A stretch of 64,000 bases of DNA from Variovorax sp. 770b2 (GCF_900115685.1 NZ_FOXJ01000001.1:1955796-2019795), one strand, 5' to 3'. Counted from the first letter of the stretch, positions 9,261-18,748 are shown. Notes: generated by a model not told the origin, from the letters alone. A program made the numbers and translations.

Positions 9261-10514
9261 ATGAAAATCGCGATCGTGGGCGCCGGCATCATCGGCGTCA
9301 CCACCGCCTGGGAACTGGTCTCCGACGGCCATGAAGTGACCGTGTTCGAGCGCCGCGGCGCCGCGGCCGAAGAAGCCAGCTTCGCCAATGCCGGCGTCGT
9401 GGCGCCGGGCTACGTCACGCCGTGGGCCGCGCCGGGCATGCGCATGAAGGTGCTGCGCTCGCTGCTCTCCTCGCACGGCGCCATCAAGCTGCGCTGGCCT
9501 CTCGGCGCACGCGACCTCGGCTGGATGTCGCGCTGGCAGAAGGCCTGCAAGCTGGAGACCTACCTGGCCAACCGCGCCCGCATGCAGCGCCTGGCCTTCT
9601 ACAGCCGCACCCGGCTGCACGAAGTGAGCGAGGCGCGCGAGCTCAGCTACGAGCGCAGCGACGGCTACCTCGTGCTGCTGCGCTCCAAGCGCGAGAAAAA
9701 GCTGATCCAGCCCGGACTCGAAGTGCTGCGCACGGCCGGCAGCGTGTTTCGCGAAGTCGATGCCGACGAGGCCCGCCGGATCGAGCCCGCGCTCAACGCC
9801 GACACGCCGCTTGCGGGCGCCATCCACCTGCCCGAAGACGAAGTCGCCAATTGCCGCCAGTTCGCACTGCTGCTCAAGTGGGAGGCGGAGGCGCTCGGCG
9901 CGCAGTTTCATTTCAACTGCGACATTGCGCCGCTCAGCCGCGCGGCGCCCACGTCGCTCTCGCTCGCCAGCGGCTCGGAAGCGCTGCGCTTCGATGCCGT
10001 GATCATGTGCGCCGGCCTGGCCTCGGCGACGCTCTTGCGCCCGCTGGGCCTGCGTATTCCGCTAGCGCCGGTCTACGGCCACTCGGTCAGCGCGCCGGTG
10101 CGCGAGCCGCTCAATGCGCCGCGCAGCGCGGTGATGGACGAGCGCTACAAGGTCGCCATCTCTCGCCTGGGTCAGCGCGTGCGCGTGGCCGGCAGTGCCG
10201 AGATCGGCGGCTCGCTCGACACGATGAATCCGGCCGCGATCCAGACGCTCTACAAGGTGCTGCACGACTGGTTTCCGGGCGCGGCCACACTGCAATCGGG
10301 CGTGCAGCAATGGAAGGGCGCGCGGCCGATGCTGCCCGACGGCCCGCCGGTGCTGGGCGCCAGCGGCATTCCGGGCGTGTGGCTCAACCTTGGCCACGGC
10401 TCCAGCGGCTGGGCGCTGTCGTGCGGCAGCGCGCGCGTGCTGGGCGACCTGATCGGCGGACGCGACCCGGGCGTCGATCTCGAAGGCCTGGGCGTCGAGC
10501 GGCTCAGTCTCTAG
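9261..10514 (+). CDS. D-amino-acid dehydrogenase (DadA-like FAD oxidoreductase)
   Basis: The 417-residue flavoprotein begins MKIAIVGAGIIGVTTAWEL, a GxGxxG dinucleotide-binding fold, followed by the acidic residue in VFERR. The SFANAGVVAPGYVTPWAAPGM block is typical of DadA. The C-terminal FAD-contacting region is near PVLGASGIPGVWLNLGHGSSGW. DadA proteins are membrane-associated enzymes that oxidise D-amino acids to keto acids and feed electrons to quinone. It is probably cotranscribed with the upstream amidase. Its last 11 bases overlap the end of a convergent membrane protein gene. Confidence 0.85.
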   Translation: MKIAIVGAGIIGVTTAWELVSDGHEVTVFERRGAAAEEASFANAGVVAPGYVTPWAAPGMRMKVLRSLLSSHGAIKLRWPLGARDLGWMSRWQKACKLETYLANRARMQRLAFYSRTRLHEVSEARELSYERSDGYLVLLRSKREKKLIQPGLEVLRTAGSVFREVDADEARRIEPALNADTPLAGAIHLPEDEVANCRQFALLLKWEAEALGAQFHFNCDIAPLSRAAPTSLSLASGSEALRFDAVIMCAGLASATLLRPLGLRIPLAPVYGHSVSAPVREPLNAPRSAVMDERYKVAISRLGQRVRVAGSAEIGGSLDTMNPAAIQTLYKVLHDWFPGAATLQSGVQQWKGARPMLPDGPPVLGASGIPGVWLNLGHGSSGWALSCGSARVLGDLIGGRDPGVDLEGLGVERLSL

Positions 10515-10932
10515 GGCCCCATCGCCGAAGCATTTCGGGGCTCGGCGGCGGCTCGACCGCCAGGTCGGGCTCCGCGGGCGGCCTGAGCTTCTGGGCGACC
10601 CACGCCAACAGCGCGGGCGCCACGAGCGCAAAGAAAGCCAGGCACAGCAGATCGGCGCCCATCATCAGCCAACGCTGCATGAAGGAAAGCCCCTCTACCG
10701 GCAGGTCGAACCAGCGGATCACGCCGACGCCATAGGCAACGCCTGCAACCCAGGCCACATCGCGCATCGGCACCCACCGCTTCACTTCGGCCAGCAAGAA
10801 GGCACCCCACACGATGCCCAGCAGGCCGAGCGACCACGCCATGCCAGCGATCCATGCCAGCGTCGCAATCCCGAAAAAGACGACCCACGCCAGCAACAGG
10901 ACCAGCAGCCAGCCAAGGCTCTTGAGCTTCAT
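10504..10932 (-). CDS. Small integral membrane protein, unknown function
   Basis: A 142-residue protein starting MKLKSLGWLLVLLLAWVVFFG. It has about four hydrophobic segments, near residues 7-25, 29-48, 58-72 and 84-110. A short proline-rich cytoplasmic tail ends EMLRRWGPRD. I do not recognise the family. The gene is divergent from nnr (30-base gap) and convergent with, and overlapping, the D-amino-acid dehydrogenase gene. Long hydrophobic helices with a charged tail and a codon pattern like its neighbours support a real gene. Confidence 0.7.
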   Translation of the reverse strand: MKLKSLGWLLVLLLAWVVFFGIATLAWIAGMAWSLGLLGIVWGAFLLAEVKRWVPMRDVAWVAGVAYGVGVIRWFDLPVEGLSFMQRWLMMGADLLCLAFFALVAPALLAWVAQKLRPPAEPDLAVEPPPSPEMLRRWGPRD

Positions 10933-10962
10933 TCGCCGATCATAGGGCGGCAAAATGCCTCG

Positions 10963-12429
10963 ATGCACCGCATCACCTCCGCCACCGTCGCCGTCGCCGA
11001 CCTGTTCGACATCGCGGCAACACGCCGCATCGAACAGGCCGCAGCCACCGCCCTGCCCGCCCACACGCTGATGCAGCGCGCCGGCCTTGCTGTGGCGCGG
11101 CTCGCGATGGCGGTCGCGCCGCATGCGCGCACGATCTGGATCGCCTGCGGACCGGGCAACAACGGCGGCGATGGCTTCGAAGCTGCTGCACAGCTTCAGC
11201 ACCGGGGCTTCATGCCGATCGTCACCTTCCTGGGCGACGAGAACCGGCTGCCGCCCGACGCCAAGGCATCGCTGCAGCGCGCCCGCGACGCCAGCGTCAT
11301 CTTTGCGCAAAAGCCGCCCGCTGAGTACGAGTTGGCGATCGACGCGCTGCTCGGCATCGGATCGACTCGTCCGCCCGAAGGCGTCATGGCCGAGTGGCTG
11401 CGCGAGATGGACGCCAAGGGCCAGCCGGTGCTCGGCGTCGACGTACCGTCCGGCCTGAACGCGGACACGGGCGTGCTGTCGGGCCGCATCGGCGCCCACC
11501 CGGAGACGGCCCGCTTCTGCGTGACCTTCCTGACCTTGAAGCCCGGTCTCTTCACCGCGCAGGGCCGCGATGTGGCGGGCACGGTGTGGTTCGACGACCT
11601 GGGTTGCGGCGACACCGCCGAGCCGCCGACCGCGCGCCTGGCAGGCGCTCCGAAAGCGCGGCCCCGTACCCACGCATCGCACAAGGGCAGCTACGGCGAT
11701 GTCGCGGTGATCGGAGGAGCATCGGGCATGGCGGGCGCCGCGTTGCTGGCTGGATCGGCCGCGCTGCATGCGGGTGCCGGCCGGGTGTTCGTCGGGCTGC
11801 TCGATCCGGGTGCCGCGCCCGTGGACATGGCGCAACCCGAGCTGATGATCCGGGACGCCGCAGCGCTCGACCTCTCGGGCATGACCGCAGTCTGCGGCTG
11901 CGGCGGTGGCACGGACGTTCGCTCGGTGCTGCCGCGCGTGCTGGCGACGGCGGCTGCGCTGGTGCTCGATGCGGATGCGCTCAACGCCATCGCGACCGAC
12001 AGCGCATTGCAGACGCAGCTGGCATCGCGTGCCCGGCGCGGAAGGCCGACCGTGATCACGCCCCATCCACTGGAAGCCGCGCGCCTCCTCGGCTGCACGG
12101 CCAGTGATGTCCAGGCAGACCGGCTGGCGGCAGCCCGCCAGCTCGCGACGCGCTTCGGCGTCGTCGCCGTGCTCAAGGGATCGGGGACGGTGATCGCCCA
12201 GGACAGTGACGCGCCGGCGGTGCTCAACCTGACAGGCAACGCCCGGCTCGCAACCGCCGGAACCGGCGATGTGCTCGCCGGCATGATCGGCGCCGCGCTG
12301 GCGGCACAGCAACCGGCCTTCGAGGCGGCATGCGACGCCGTCTGGCGGCACGGCCACATCGCCGATACCTGGCCGGCCGATGCGGCTCCGCTCACGGCCG
12401 GCACGCTGGCGCGCCAGGCGCCTGTCTGA
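10963..12429 (+). CDS. nnr: Bifunctional NAD(P)H-hydrate repair enzyme
   Basis: The 488-residue fusion has an N-terminal YjeF_N epimerase domain (residues about 20-210) and a C-terminal ribokinase-like ADP-dependent dehydratase domain (about 230-485). The epimerase part shows the GPGNNGGDGFEAA nucleotide loop. The dehydratase part shows KGSYGDVAVIGGASGMAGAA and, near the C-terminus, NARLATAGTGDVLAGMIGA. It repairs damaged NAD(P)HX back to NAD(P)H. The length is normal for the fused form. It is convergent with the SDR gene downstream, only 7 bases away. Confidence 0.95.
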   Translation: MHRITSATVAVADLFDIAATRRIEQAAATALPAHTLMQRAGLAVARLAMAVAPHARTIWIACGPGNNGGDGFEAAAQLQHRGFMPIVTFLGDENRLPPDAKASLQRARDASVIFAQKPPAEYELAIDALLGIGSTRPPEGVMAEWLREMDAKGQPVLGVDVPSGLNADTGVLSGRIGAHPETARFCVTFLTLKPGLFTAQGRDVAGTVWFDDLGCGDTAEPPTARLAGAPKARPRTHASHKGSYGDVAVIGGASGMAGAALLAGSAALHAGAGRVFVGLLDPGAAPVDMAQPELMIRDAAALDLSGMTAVCGCGGGTDVRSVLPRVLATAAALVLDADALNAIATDSALQTQLASRARRGRPTVITPHPLEAARLLGCTASDVQADRLAAARQLATRFGVVAVLKGSGTVIAQDSDAPAVLNLTGNARLATAGTGDVLAGMIGAALAAQQPAFEAACDAVWRHGHIADTWPADAAPLTAGTLARQAPV

Positions 12430-12436
12430 AGACGCG

Positions 12437-13204
12437 CTAGCCGCGCCCGACGAAGGGCATCTTCGTCGCCATGATCGTGTGGAACAGCACGTTGGCTTCC
12501 AGCGGCAGGTTCGCCATGTAGAGCACCGACTGGCCCACGATCTTGACGTCGATCAGCGGCTCGATCGCGAGTTCGCCATTCGCCTGCGGCACGCCCTTGG
12601 CCATGCGCGCGGCCAGTTCGGTCATCGCGTTGCCCACATCGACCTGGCCCACGGCGATGTCGTACTTGCGGCCATCGAGCGATGCGGTCTTGGTCAGACC
12701 TTCCACCGCATGCTTGGTCGCGGTGTACGCCATCGAGTTCGGGCGCGGCGCGGTGGCCGAGATGGAGCCGTTGTTGATGATGCGGCCGCCCATCGGCACC
12801 TGCGCCTTCATCGTGCGGAACGCCTGCTGGATGCAGAAGAACATGCCGGTCAGATTGATGTCGACCACGCCCTGCCACTGCGCGGGCGTCCAGTCCTCGA
12901 ACGGGCCCGGCGGGTTGCCCACGCCGGCGTTGTTGAACAGCAGGTCGACGCGCCCGTAGCGCTCCACGGTGGCGGCGAACAGCGACTGCACCGACTCCGC
13001 ATTCGACACATCGGTCGGCACCGCGAAGGCGCGCGCACCGGCGCCCGACTCTTCGGCCACCTGCTCCAGCGGCTCCAGGCGACGGCCCGCGAGGACCACG
13101 CTCCAGCCATCGCCCAGCAGCGCCAGCGCCGCGGCCCGGCCGATGCCGGAACCCGCGCCTGTGACGATCGCGATGCGGCCCTTGTTGTTGCTCTCAACGC
13201 TCAT
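12437..13204 (-). CDS. Short-chain dehydrogenase/reductase
   Basis: A 255-residue classical SDR. The cofactor loop [10 protein letters not shown] is near residues 16-25, LLFNNAGVG near 86-94, the catalytic serine in [10 protein letters not shown] near 142, and YTATK (Tyr-x-x-x-Lys) near 157-161. Substrate is unknown. I set the start at the ATG at 13204 because an AAGGAGA ribosome binding site lies 8 bases upstream; a TTG two codons earlier is too close to that site. It is followed on the same strand by no close partner and lies 48 bases downstream of rnr. Confidence 0.88.
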   Translation of the reverse strand: MSVESNNKGRIAIVTGAGSGIGRAAALALLGDGWSVVLAGRRLEPLEQVAEESGAGARAFAVPTDVSNAESVQSLFAATVERYGRVDLLFNNAGVGNPPGPFEDWTPAQWQGVVDINLTGMFFCIQQAFRTMKAQVPMGGRIINNGSISATAPRPNSMAYTATKHAVEGLTKTASLDGRKYDIAVGQVDVGNAMTELAARMAKGVPQANGELAIEPLIDVKIVGQSVLYMANLPLEANVLFHTIMATKMPFVGRG

Positions 13205-13252
13205 GCTCAATGTCTCCTTCTCGGCTTGTCTGTCGTATCGGTTGGATGGGGC

Positions 13253-15577
13253 TCATCCGCGGCGGGGCTTGCGCCCCTTCATCTTGTTGGCGGCCTTCTT
13301 GACCGCCGACTTGAAGGCCTGCATCGCCGACTGCGGCCCGGCGGCAACGGCAGCCGTGCTGCGCTCCGCCCGCTGGTCGCTGGTGGCCGCCTCTGCCTTG
13401 TGGCGCGAACCACGCTTGGCCGACGCCTTGACCGGCACGCCGCCGGATCCGGCACCCTTGTCCTTCATGGCGCGCGCCGTCAGGTCTTCGCCCTCGCGCA
13501 CGAGGCGGAAGTCGATCTTGCGGCCATCCAGGTCGACGCGGCTCACCTGCACCCGCACCCGCGTGCCGATGGCGTAGCGAATGCCGGTGCGCTCACCGCG
13601 CAGTTCCTGGCGCATCTCGTCGAACTTGAAGTATTCGCCGCCGAGTTCGGTGATGTGCACCAGGCCCTCGACGTACATCGCATCGAGCGTGACGAAGATG
13701 CCGAAGGTCGTGGCCGCGGTGACCACGCCGCCGTACTCCTCGCCCAGGTGCTCGCGCATGTATTTGCACTTGAGCCAGGCCTCCACGTCGCGGCTGGCTT
13801 CGTCGGCGCGGCGCTCGTTGGCGCTGCAGTGCAGGCCCGCGGCTTCCCAGGCCAGCACTTCCTTGGTGGGCGCGATGGTCGCCTTCTGCGGCTTGCTCGT
13901 CGGCGCCTTCACGCGCGAGGCGAGGCGCTTGGCCAGCTTGGCATGTGCCTCGCCCGGGGTCGGCAGCATCGGCAACTGGTAGCGCGTCTTGGTGAGGATC
14001 GCCTTGATCACGCGGTGCACCAAGAGGTCGGGGTAGCGGCGGATCGGGCTCGTGAAATGCGTGTACGCCTCGTAGGCCAAGCCGAAATGCCCGCTGTTGA
14101 ACGGCGTGTAGATCGCCTGCTGCATCGAGCGCAGCAGCATGGTGTGGATCTGCTGCGCGTCGGGGCGCTCCTTGGTGGCTTCGGCAATCGCCTGGAACTC
14201 GCCGGGCTTCGGATCGTCGGTGATGCTGAGGCCGACGCCCATGGCCTTGAGATAGCCGCGCAGGATTTCCTTTTTCTCCGGCGTCGGGCCTTCGTGCACG
14301 CGGAACAGGCCCGGGTGCTTGCCTTCGGCGATGAAATCGGCGCTGCAGACGTTGGCCGCGAGCATCGCTTCTTCGATGAGGCGGTGCGCTTCGTTGCGCG
14401 TGCGCGGCACGATCTTCTCGATGCGGCCGGCGTCGTCGCAGATGATCTGCGTCTCGGTGGTTTCGAAGTCGACCGCGCCACGCTTGCCGCGCTGCTTGAG
14501 CAGGGCCTTGTAGACGTCGGCGAGGTTCAGCAGGTCCTTGACGCGGTCCTTGCGCTTCGCAGCTTCGGGGCCGCGCGTGTTGCCCAGGATCGCGGCCACT
14601 TCGGTGTACGTGAAGCGCGCATGGCTGAACATCACGGCCGGGTAGAACTGGTACGCGTAGATCTCGCCATCGGCAGCCACGAGCATGTCGCACACCATGC
14701 ACAGGCGCTCGACCTCGGGGTTCAGCGAGCACAGGCCGTTGGAGAGCTTCTCGGGCAGCATCGGGATGACGCGGCGCGGAAAGTAGACGCTGGTGGCCCG
14801 GTCGTAGGCGTCGATGTCGATCGCCGAACCGGTCTGCACATAGGCGCTGACGTCGGCGATCGCGACCAGCAATCGCCAGCCCTTGCCGCGGCCCACCTTG
14901 GCGGGCTCGCAGTACACAGCGTCGTCGAAGTCGCGGGCGTCTTCGCCATCGATGGTGACGAGCGGGATGTCGGTGAGGTCCACGCGCCCCTTCTTGTCGG
15001 CGGGGCGGACCTTCTCTGGCAAGGCCTTGGCCTCGGCCAGGCATTCAGCGGAAAACTCGTGCGGCACGCCGTACTTGCGCACGGCGATCTCGATCTCCAT
15101 GCCGGGATCGTCGATCTCGCCGAGTACTTCCCTCACGCGGCCCACGGGTTGGCCGAAGAGCGCCGGCGGCTCGGTGAGCTGCACCACGACCACCTGCCCC
15201 ACCTTGGCGGGACCGGTCGCGCCCTTGGGAATCAGGACGTCCTGCCCATAGCGCTTGTCTTCAGGGGCTACGAGCCAGATACCGCCTTCGTGCAGCAGGC
15301 GGCCGATGATCGGCTGCTCGGGACGCTCGACGATCTCGACCACGCGCCCTTCGGGACGACCGCGGCGGTCTTGCCGCACGACGCGCGCCTTGACGCGGTC
15401 CTTGTGCAGCACTGCACGCATCTCGTTCGGGGGCAGATAGATGTCTGCCTCGCCGTCATCGCGTTGCACGAAGCCGTGACCGTCGCGATGTCCTTGAACA
15501 GTGCCTTCGAATTCGTCCAGCAAGCCGCTGGAATTGACATTATTTTTGATATGATCTCCTTCTTTCCTGAAATTCAA
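13253..15577 (-). CDS. rnr: Ribonuclease R, N-terminally short form
   Basis: A 3'-to-5' exoribonuclease of the RNase II/R family. It contains the cold-shock-like domain with GTVQGHRDGHGF near residue 26. The catalytic RNB domain shows VTIDGEDARDFDDAVYC near 207 and SVYFPRRVIPMLPEKLSNGLCSLNPE. An S1 domain and a lysine-rich tail end RKPRRG. At 774 residues it is somewhat shorter than the E. coli enzyme because sequence homology begins where E. coli residue 82 would be; the N-terminal winged-helix domain is absent. The frame opens at a TTG at 15577, close to the tRNA-Leu gene on the other strand. No ATG is available nearby and a TTG at about 15523 is an alternative, so the exact start is uncertain. 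Confidence 0.9.
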   Translation of the reverse strand: MNFRKEGDHIKNNVNSSGLLDEFEGTVQGHRDGHGFVQRDDGEADIYLPPNEMRAVLHKDRVKARVVRQDRRGRPEGRVVEIVERPEQPIIGRLLHEGGIWLVAPEDKRYGQDVLIPKGATGPAKVGQVVVVQLTEPPALFGQPVGRVREVLGEIDDPGMEIEIAVRKYGVPHEFSAECLAEAKALPEKVRPADKKGRVDLTDIPLVTIDGEDARDFDDAVYCEPAKVGRGKGWRLLVAIADVSAYVQTGSAIDIDAYDRATSVYFPRRVIPMLPEKLSNGLCSLNPEVERLCMVCDMLVAADGEIYAYQFYPAVMFSHARFTYTEVAAILGNTRGPEAAKRKDRVKDLLNLADVYKALLKQRGKRGAVDFETTETQIICDDAGRIEKIVPRTRNEAHRLIEEAMLAANVCSADFIAEGKHPGLFRVHEGPTPEKKEILRGYLKAMGVGLSITDDPKPGEFQAIAEATKERPDAQQIHTMLLRSMQQAIYTPFNSGHFGLAYEAYTHFTSPIRRYPDLLVHRVIKAILTKTRYQLPMLPTPGEAHAKLAKRLASRVKAPTSKPQKATIAPTKEVLAWEAAGLHCSANERRADEASRDVEAWLKCKYMREHLGEEYGGVVTAATTFGIFVTLDAMYVEGLVHITELGGEYFKFDEMRQELRGERTGIRYAIGTRVRVQVSRVDLDGRKIDFRLVREGEDLTARAMKDKGAGSGGVPVKASAKRGSRHKAEAATSDQRAERSTAAVAAGPQSAMQAFKSAVKKAANKMKGRKPRRG
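15547..15555 (+). promoter_or_regulatory. Extended -10 promoter, first tRNA-Leu
   Basis: TGATATGAT gives a TGN extension plus a TATGAT hexamer, about 50 bases before the tRNA 5' end. It overlaps the 5' end of the oppositely oriented rnr gene. A TTGACA 10 bp upstream is too close to serve as its -35 element. Confidence 0.45.
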
Positions 15578-15604
15578 AACGTACTTGCTTTTGCAGGTAT
15601 GTGG

Positions 15605-15689
<85 letters not shown>

Positions 15690-15725
15690 AGTTTAAACAG
15701 ACCCTCATCGGGTCTTTCGATTCAA

Positions 15726-15750
15726 GCCACCGGTCTCCGGTGGCTTTTTT
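15726..15750 (+). terminator. Intrinsic terminator after tRNA-Leu copy 1
   Basis: GCCACCGG and CCGGTGGC form a perfect 8-bp stem around a TCT loop, followed by six T residues. It ends the first tRNA-Leu transcript. The same structure with a different loop follows the second copy. Confidence 0.9.
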
Positions 15751-15827
15751 CTTGCCCGCTCGCGTTCGAGCAGACACCGAACAACCCACGAATTCCTTCG
15801 CCGCGGCGAAATCGCTGCGTTCGATTT

Positions 15828-15836
15828 GGTATACTC
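15828..15836 (+). promoter_or_regulatory. Extended -10 promoter, second tRNA-Leu
   Basis: TGGTATACT is a TGN extension with a near-consensus -10 hexamer, about 17 bases before the second tRNA. After this box both tRNA copies share the 12-base stretch CTTTCCTGAAAT, which marks the edge of the duplicated unit. Confidence 0.55.
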
Positions 15837-15853
15837 GTAGGCTTTCCTGAAAT

Positions 15854-15938
<85 letters not shown>

Positions 15939-15974
15939 AAGTCAAGCAGACCCCTACCAGGTCTTTCGAATGAA

Positions 15975-15999
15975 GCCACCGGCATCCGGTGGCTTTTTT
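15975..15999 (+). terminator. Intrinsic terminator after tRNA-Leu copy 2
   Basis: GCCACCGG/CCGGTGGC form the same 8-bp stem as after copy 1, here with a CAT loop, followed by six T residues. On the opposite strand there is no T-tract, so it should not terminate the convergent rimO transcript efficiently. Confidence 0.9.
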
Positions 16000-16016
16000 C
16001 TTGCCTGTTCGAATCA

Positions 16017-17423
16017 TCAAATCGGCAATGCGATCAGGTCATGGCCCTCGGCGCCCACGATGCGCGCACGAGTGAATTCACCGACCTTCAGCGTCTTGCT
16101 GATCTTCTCGGGCGGCAGTAGCCGCACGGTGCCGTCGATCTCGGGCGCATCGGCGTAAGTGCGCCCCACGCCACCCTTGCGGCCCATGCCTGGCGCGGAA
16201 TCGACCAGCACCTGCATCGTTGCGCCGATGCGCTTTTGCAGCTTGGCGATCGACACGGCTTCGGCCACTTCCATGAAGCGGGCGCGACGCGCTTCGCGCT
16301 CGGCCGCGGGCAGCATGCCGGGGATGTCGTTGGCGGTCGCGCCTTCGACCGGGCTGTAGGCAAAGCAACCGGCGCGATCGATCTCGGCCTCGCGGATGAA
16401 GTCGAGCAGATGCTCGAATTCCTGCTCGGTTTCACCGGGGAAGCCGGCGATGAAAGTGCTGCGGATCACGAGCTCCGGACACACCTCGCGCCAACGCGCG
16501 AGCCGCTCCAGATTCTTTTCACCGCTGGCCGGACGCTTCATGCGCTTGAGCACATCGGGGTGGCTGTGCTGCAGCGGCACGTCGAGGTACGGCAGCACCT
16601 GTCCGCTCGCCATCAACGGGATGATTTCGTCAACGCTCGGGTACGGGTACACGTAGTGCAGGCGAACCCAGGCGCCGTAAGGCTCGGCAATTTCGCCGAG
16701 CGTGCGCACCAGTTCGAGCATGCGGGTCTTGACCGGCTTGCCGTCCCAGAAGCCGGTGCGGTACTTCACGTCCACGCCGTAGGCGGAGGTGTCCTGGCTG
16801 ATCACCAGCAGCTCCTTCACGCCGCCTTCGAACAGGGCCTTGGCCTCGCCGAGCACATCGCCCACCGGCCGCGACACGAGGTCGCCGCGCATCGAGGGGA
16901 TGATGCAGAAGGTGCAGCGGTGGTTGCAGCCTTCGCTGATCTTCAGGTACGCATAGTGACGGGGCGTCAGCTTGAGGCCGGCGATCCCGAAGGTGTTCGG
17001 CACCAGATCGACGAAAGGATCGTGCGGCTTGGGCAGGTTGGCATGCACCGCATCCATCACCTCTTGCGTGGCGTGCGGACCGGTGACGGCCAGCACGCTC
17101 GGGTGCATCTGGCGCACCAGGTTGCCGCCCTGGTCGCCGGTCTTGGCGCCCAGGCAGCCGGTGACGATCACGCGGCCGTTCTCGGCCAGCGCCTCACCGA
17201 TGGTGTCCAGGCTTTCCTTCACGGCATCGTCGATGAAGCCGCAGGTGTTGACGATCACCAGATCGGCACCTTCGAAAGTCTTGGAGGTCTGATAACCCTC
17301 GGCACTCAGCCGGGTCAGGATCAATTCGGAATCTGTCAGGGCCTTGGGGCAGCCCAGGCTCACAAAGCCGACCTTGGGGGCGGTCGACGTGGTCGTTCGT
17401 TCGGGGGAGGCAACTTCACTCAT
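16017..17423 (-). CDS. rimO: Ribosomal protein S12 methylthiotransferase RimO
   Basis: A 468-residue radical SAM enzyme that adds a methylthio group to Asp of ribosomal protein S12. The N-terminal UPF0004 domain holds the first [4Fe-4S] ligands in [18 protein letters not shown] and TGCLGA. The radical SAM core carries [11 protein letters not shown] near residues 165-175, with a C-terminal TRAM domain after residue 400. [12 protein letters not shown] is typical of RimO rather than MiaB. It is convergent with the tRNA-Leu genes. Confidence 0.95.
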   Translation of the reverse strand: MSEVASPERTTTSTAPKVGFVSLGCPKALTDSELILTRLSAEGYQTSKTFEGADLVIVNTCGFIDDAVKESLDTIGEALAENGRVIVTGCLGAKTGDQGGNLVRQMHPSVLAVTGPHATQEVMDAVHANLPKPHDPFVDLVPNTFGIAGLKLTPRHYAYLKISEGCNHRCTFCIIPSMRGDLVSRPVGDVLGEAKALFEGGVKELLVISQDTSAYGVDVKYRTGFWDGKPVKTRMLELVRTLGEIAEPYGAWVRLHYVYPYPSVDEIIPLMASGQVLPYLDVPLQHSHPDVLKRMKRPASGEKNLERLARWREVCPELVIRSTFIAGFPGETEQEFEHLLDFIREAEIDRAGCFAYSPVEGATANDIPGMLPAAEREARRARFMEVAEAVSIAKLQKRIGATMQVLVDSAPGMGRKGGVGRTYADAPEIDGTVRLLPPEKISKTLKVGEFTRARIVGAEGHDLIALPI

Positions 17424-17501
17424 ATCCCTCTATTGTCCCAGCTATCGGTGACAGTCGGGCAATCATTGGGCAAGCCCCGCCTTGGTGCGGTCCGGAGGCG
17501 C

Positions 17502-18062
17502 TCAGGGACGCTTGATGCCAAAGGCCCCCAGTACCTGCTCGGTGTTTTTCTGCATCTGCTCCTGCATCTGCAGGAAGACATTCTTGGATTGCTCGACGTA
17601 GTTGCCCATGAGGCCCTGGAGCATCGGCGATTGCATGGTCATGAATTTCGACCACATCTCGGGCGTGAGGCCCTCGGCCTTGTCGGCGAGCTGGGCCTGC
17701 ACTTCGGTCATGGCCTGGATGTTCTTCTCGAGGTACGGGCCCATGTAGCCCTGCATCGCCTGGCCGTAGAAACGGATGATGTTGGCCAGCACCTGCTCGG
17801 TGAACATCGGCGCGCCGCCCGCTTCTTCTTCCAGGATGATCTGCAGAAGAATGCTGCGCGTGAGATCGTCGCCGGTCTTGGCATCGCGCACCACGAACTG
17901 GGCATTCTGGATGACCAGCAGCTTCACCTCGGTCAGCGTGATGTACGTGGATGTCTCGGTGTCGTAGAGCCTTCGGTTGGGGTACTTCTTGATCACACGC
18001 TGTACCGGTTTGACCCCGGACTTCTTGCTCTGCACTGCGGACTCCTTCACATGGACGCCCAT
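17502..18062 (-). CDS. phaR: Polyhydroxyalkanoate synthesis repressor PhaR
   Basis: The 186-residue DNA- and PHB-binding regulator controls phasin and PHA genes. The N-terminal DNA-binding block KKYPNRRLYDTETSTYITL near residues 25-43 is the family hallmark. The PHB accumulation regulator block with RSILLQIILEEE and FTEQVLANIIRFYGQAMQ follows, and then a Gln/Met-rich C-terminus. I placed the start at the ATG at 18062; an ATG at 18098 would add 12 residues. No phaC or phasin gene is in this window, but a 3-hydroxybutyrate dehydrogenase is 4 kb away. Confidence 0.93.
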   Translation of the reverse strand: MGVHVKESAVQSKKSGVKPVQRVIKKYPNRRLYDTETSTYITLTEVKLLVIQNAQFVVRDAKTGDDLTRSILLQIILEEEAGGAPMFTEQVLANIIRFYGQAMQGYMGPYLEKNIQAMTEVQAQLADKAEGLTPEMWSKFMTMQSPMLQGLMGNYVEQSKNVFLQMQEQMQKNTEQVLGAFGIKRP

Positions 18063-18132
18063 GTCATCGGATGATTCTAGGGAGCGGTTTTGCTGCATCG
18101 CGACAAGGTTTACCCTGACCGCGCGCTGCACT

Positions 18133-18501
18133 TCAGCCCTGCGATGTCGCGTACTCGGCGCCGCATGCGTGGCAGGCGGCTGTTTCGGGGCGCTCTTCGG
18201 TCGCTTCGCGAAAGCGAAGCGGGCTCTTGTGGCCGTAGACCACCCAGCAACGCGGGCAGTGCTCCTGCCCCACGGTCGGCAGATAGGCACGGGCGCGCTG
18301 CTCGGCGCGCTCCTCGGTCACCGCCACGCCCTGCCGGAGGGCCCGCGCCACTTCGCGCGCCGCCATCGTGTCGGTGCGGCCGCCCGCATGGTCGTTGATG
18401 CCGTAGACCGCGCGCGCAAACTCGATGGGAGCCTGCCGCAACAGCGCGGCAACGCGCATGTCGGCATGAGCCCGATCAACCAGCGTTGATCGCGTATTCA
18501 T
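18133..18501 (-). CDS. Unknown protein with C-terminal zinc ribbon
   Basis: A 122-residue protein starting MNTRSTLVDRAHADMRVAAL. The helical N-terminal two thirds contains RGINDHAGG-like sequence (VYGINDHAGGRTDT). The C-terminus has two Cys-x-x-Cys pairs, CPRC near residue 82 and CHAC near 112, which probably bind zinc. I do not recognise the family. FlhC-like zinc ribbons came to mind, but nothing else matches FlhC. The start is the ATG at 18501; the frame is open further upstream into the tRNA-Val gene, which cannot be coding. Confidence 0.65.
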   Translation of the reverse strand: MNTRSTLVDRAHADMRVAALLRQAPIEFARAVYGINDHAGGRTDTMAAREVARALRQGVAVTEERAEQRARAYLPTVGQEHCPRCWVVYGHKSPLRFREATEERPETAACHACGAEYATSQG

Positions 18502-18605
18502 CGGATCGCTTGTCAAGGAATTGGGAATGGATTCGCAGGATGGCCAAGGTAGCACAACAACATGGCCATGGTCTTTTTCTGCATCACCACAAGGGACGAT
18601 TGAAA

Positions 18606-18667
18606 CACCGGGGAACCCGGTGAAAGCTCTGTTCAACAGACCCGGTGGTTGGCCGGAAGTTGAACAG
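18606..18667 (-). repeat. Two inverted repeats downstream of tRNA-Val
   Basis: Directly after the tRNA-Val 3' end (minus strand) lies a 9-bp inverted repeat, CTGTTCAAC/GTTGAACAG, at 18629-18637 and 18659-18667. A perfect 7-bp hairpin, CACCGGG-GAA-CCCGGTG, follows at 18606-18622. Only three T residues follow on the minus strand, so termination by this hairpin is uncertain. Confidence 0.5.
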
Positions 18668-18671
18668 AAAT

Positions 18672-18748
18672 TGGTAGGCGCGATTGGACTCGAACCAACG
18701 ACCCCCACCATGTCAAGGTGGTGCTCTAACCAGCTGAGCTACGCGCCT
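18672..18748 (-). tRNA. tRNA-Val (anticodon GAC)
   Basis: A 77-nt tRNA with the acceptor AGGCGCG/CGCGCCT, an AGCTCAGCTGGTTAGAGC D-arm and the anticodon stem CCACC/GGTGG. The loop TTGACAT contains GAC. The GGTTCGAGTCC T-arm and encoded CCA follow. It reads GTC and GTT valine codons. The promoter appears to lie in the end of relA. Confidence 0.97.

Noticed and set aside
15534..15555. TTGACA with TATGAT as a full -35/-10 promoter for tRNA-Leu copy 1
   Set aside because: The spacing is only 10 bp, too short for sigma-70. The extended -10 alone is the better explanation.
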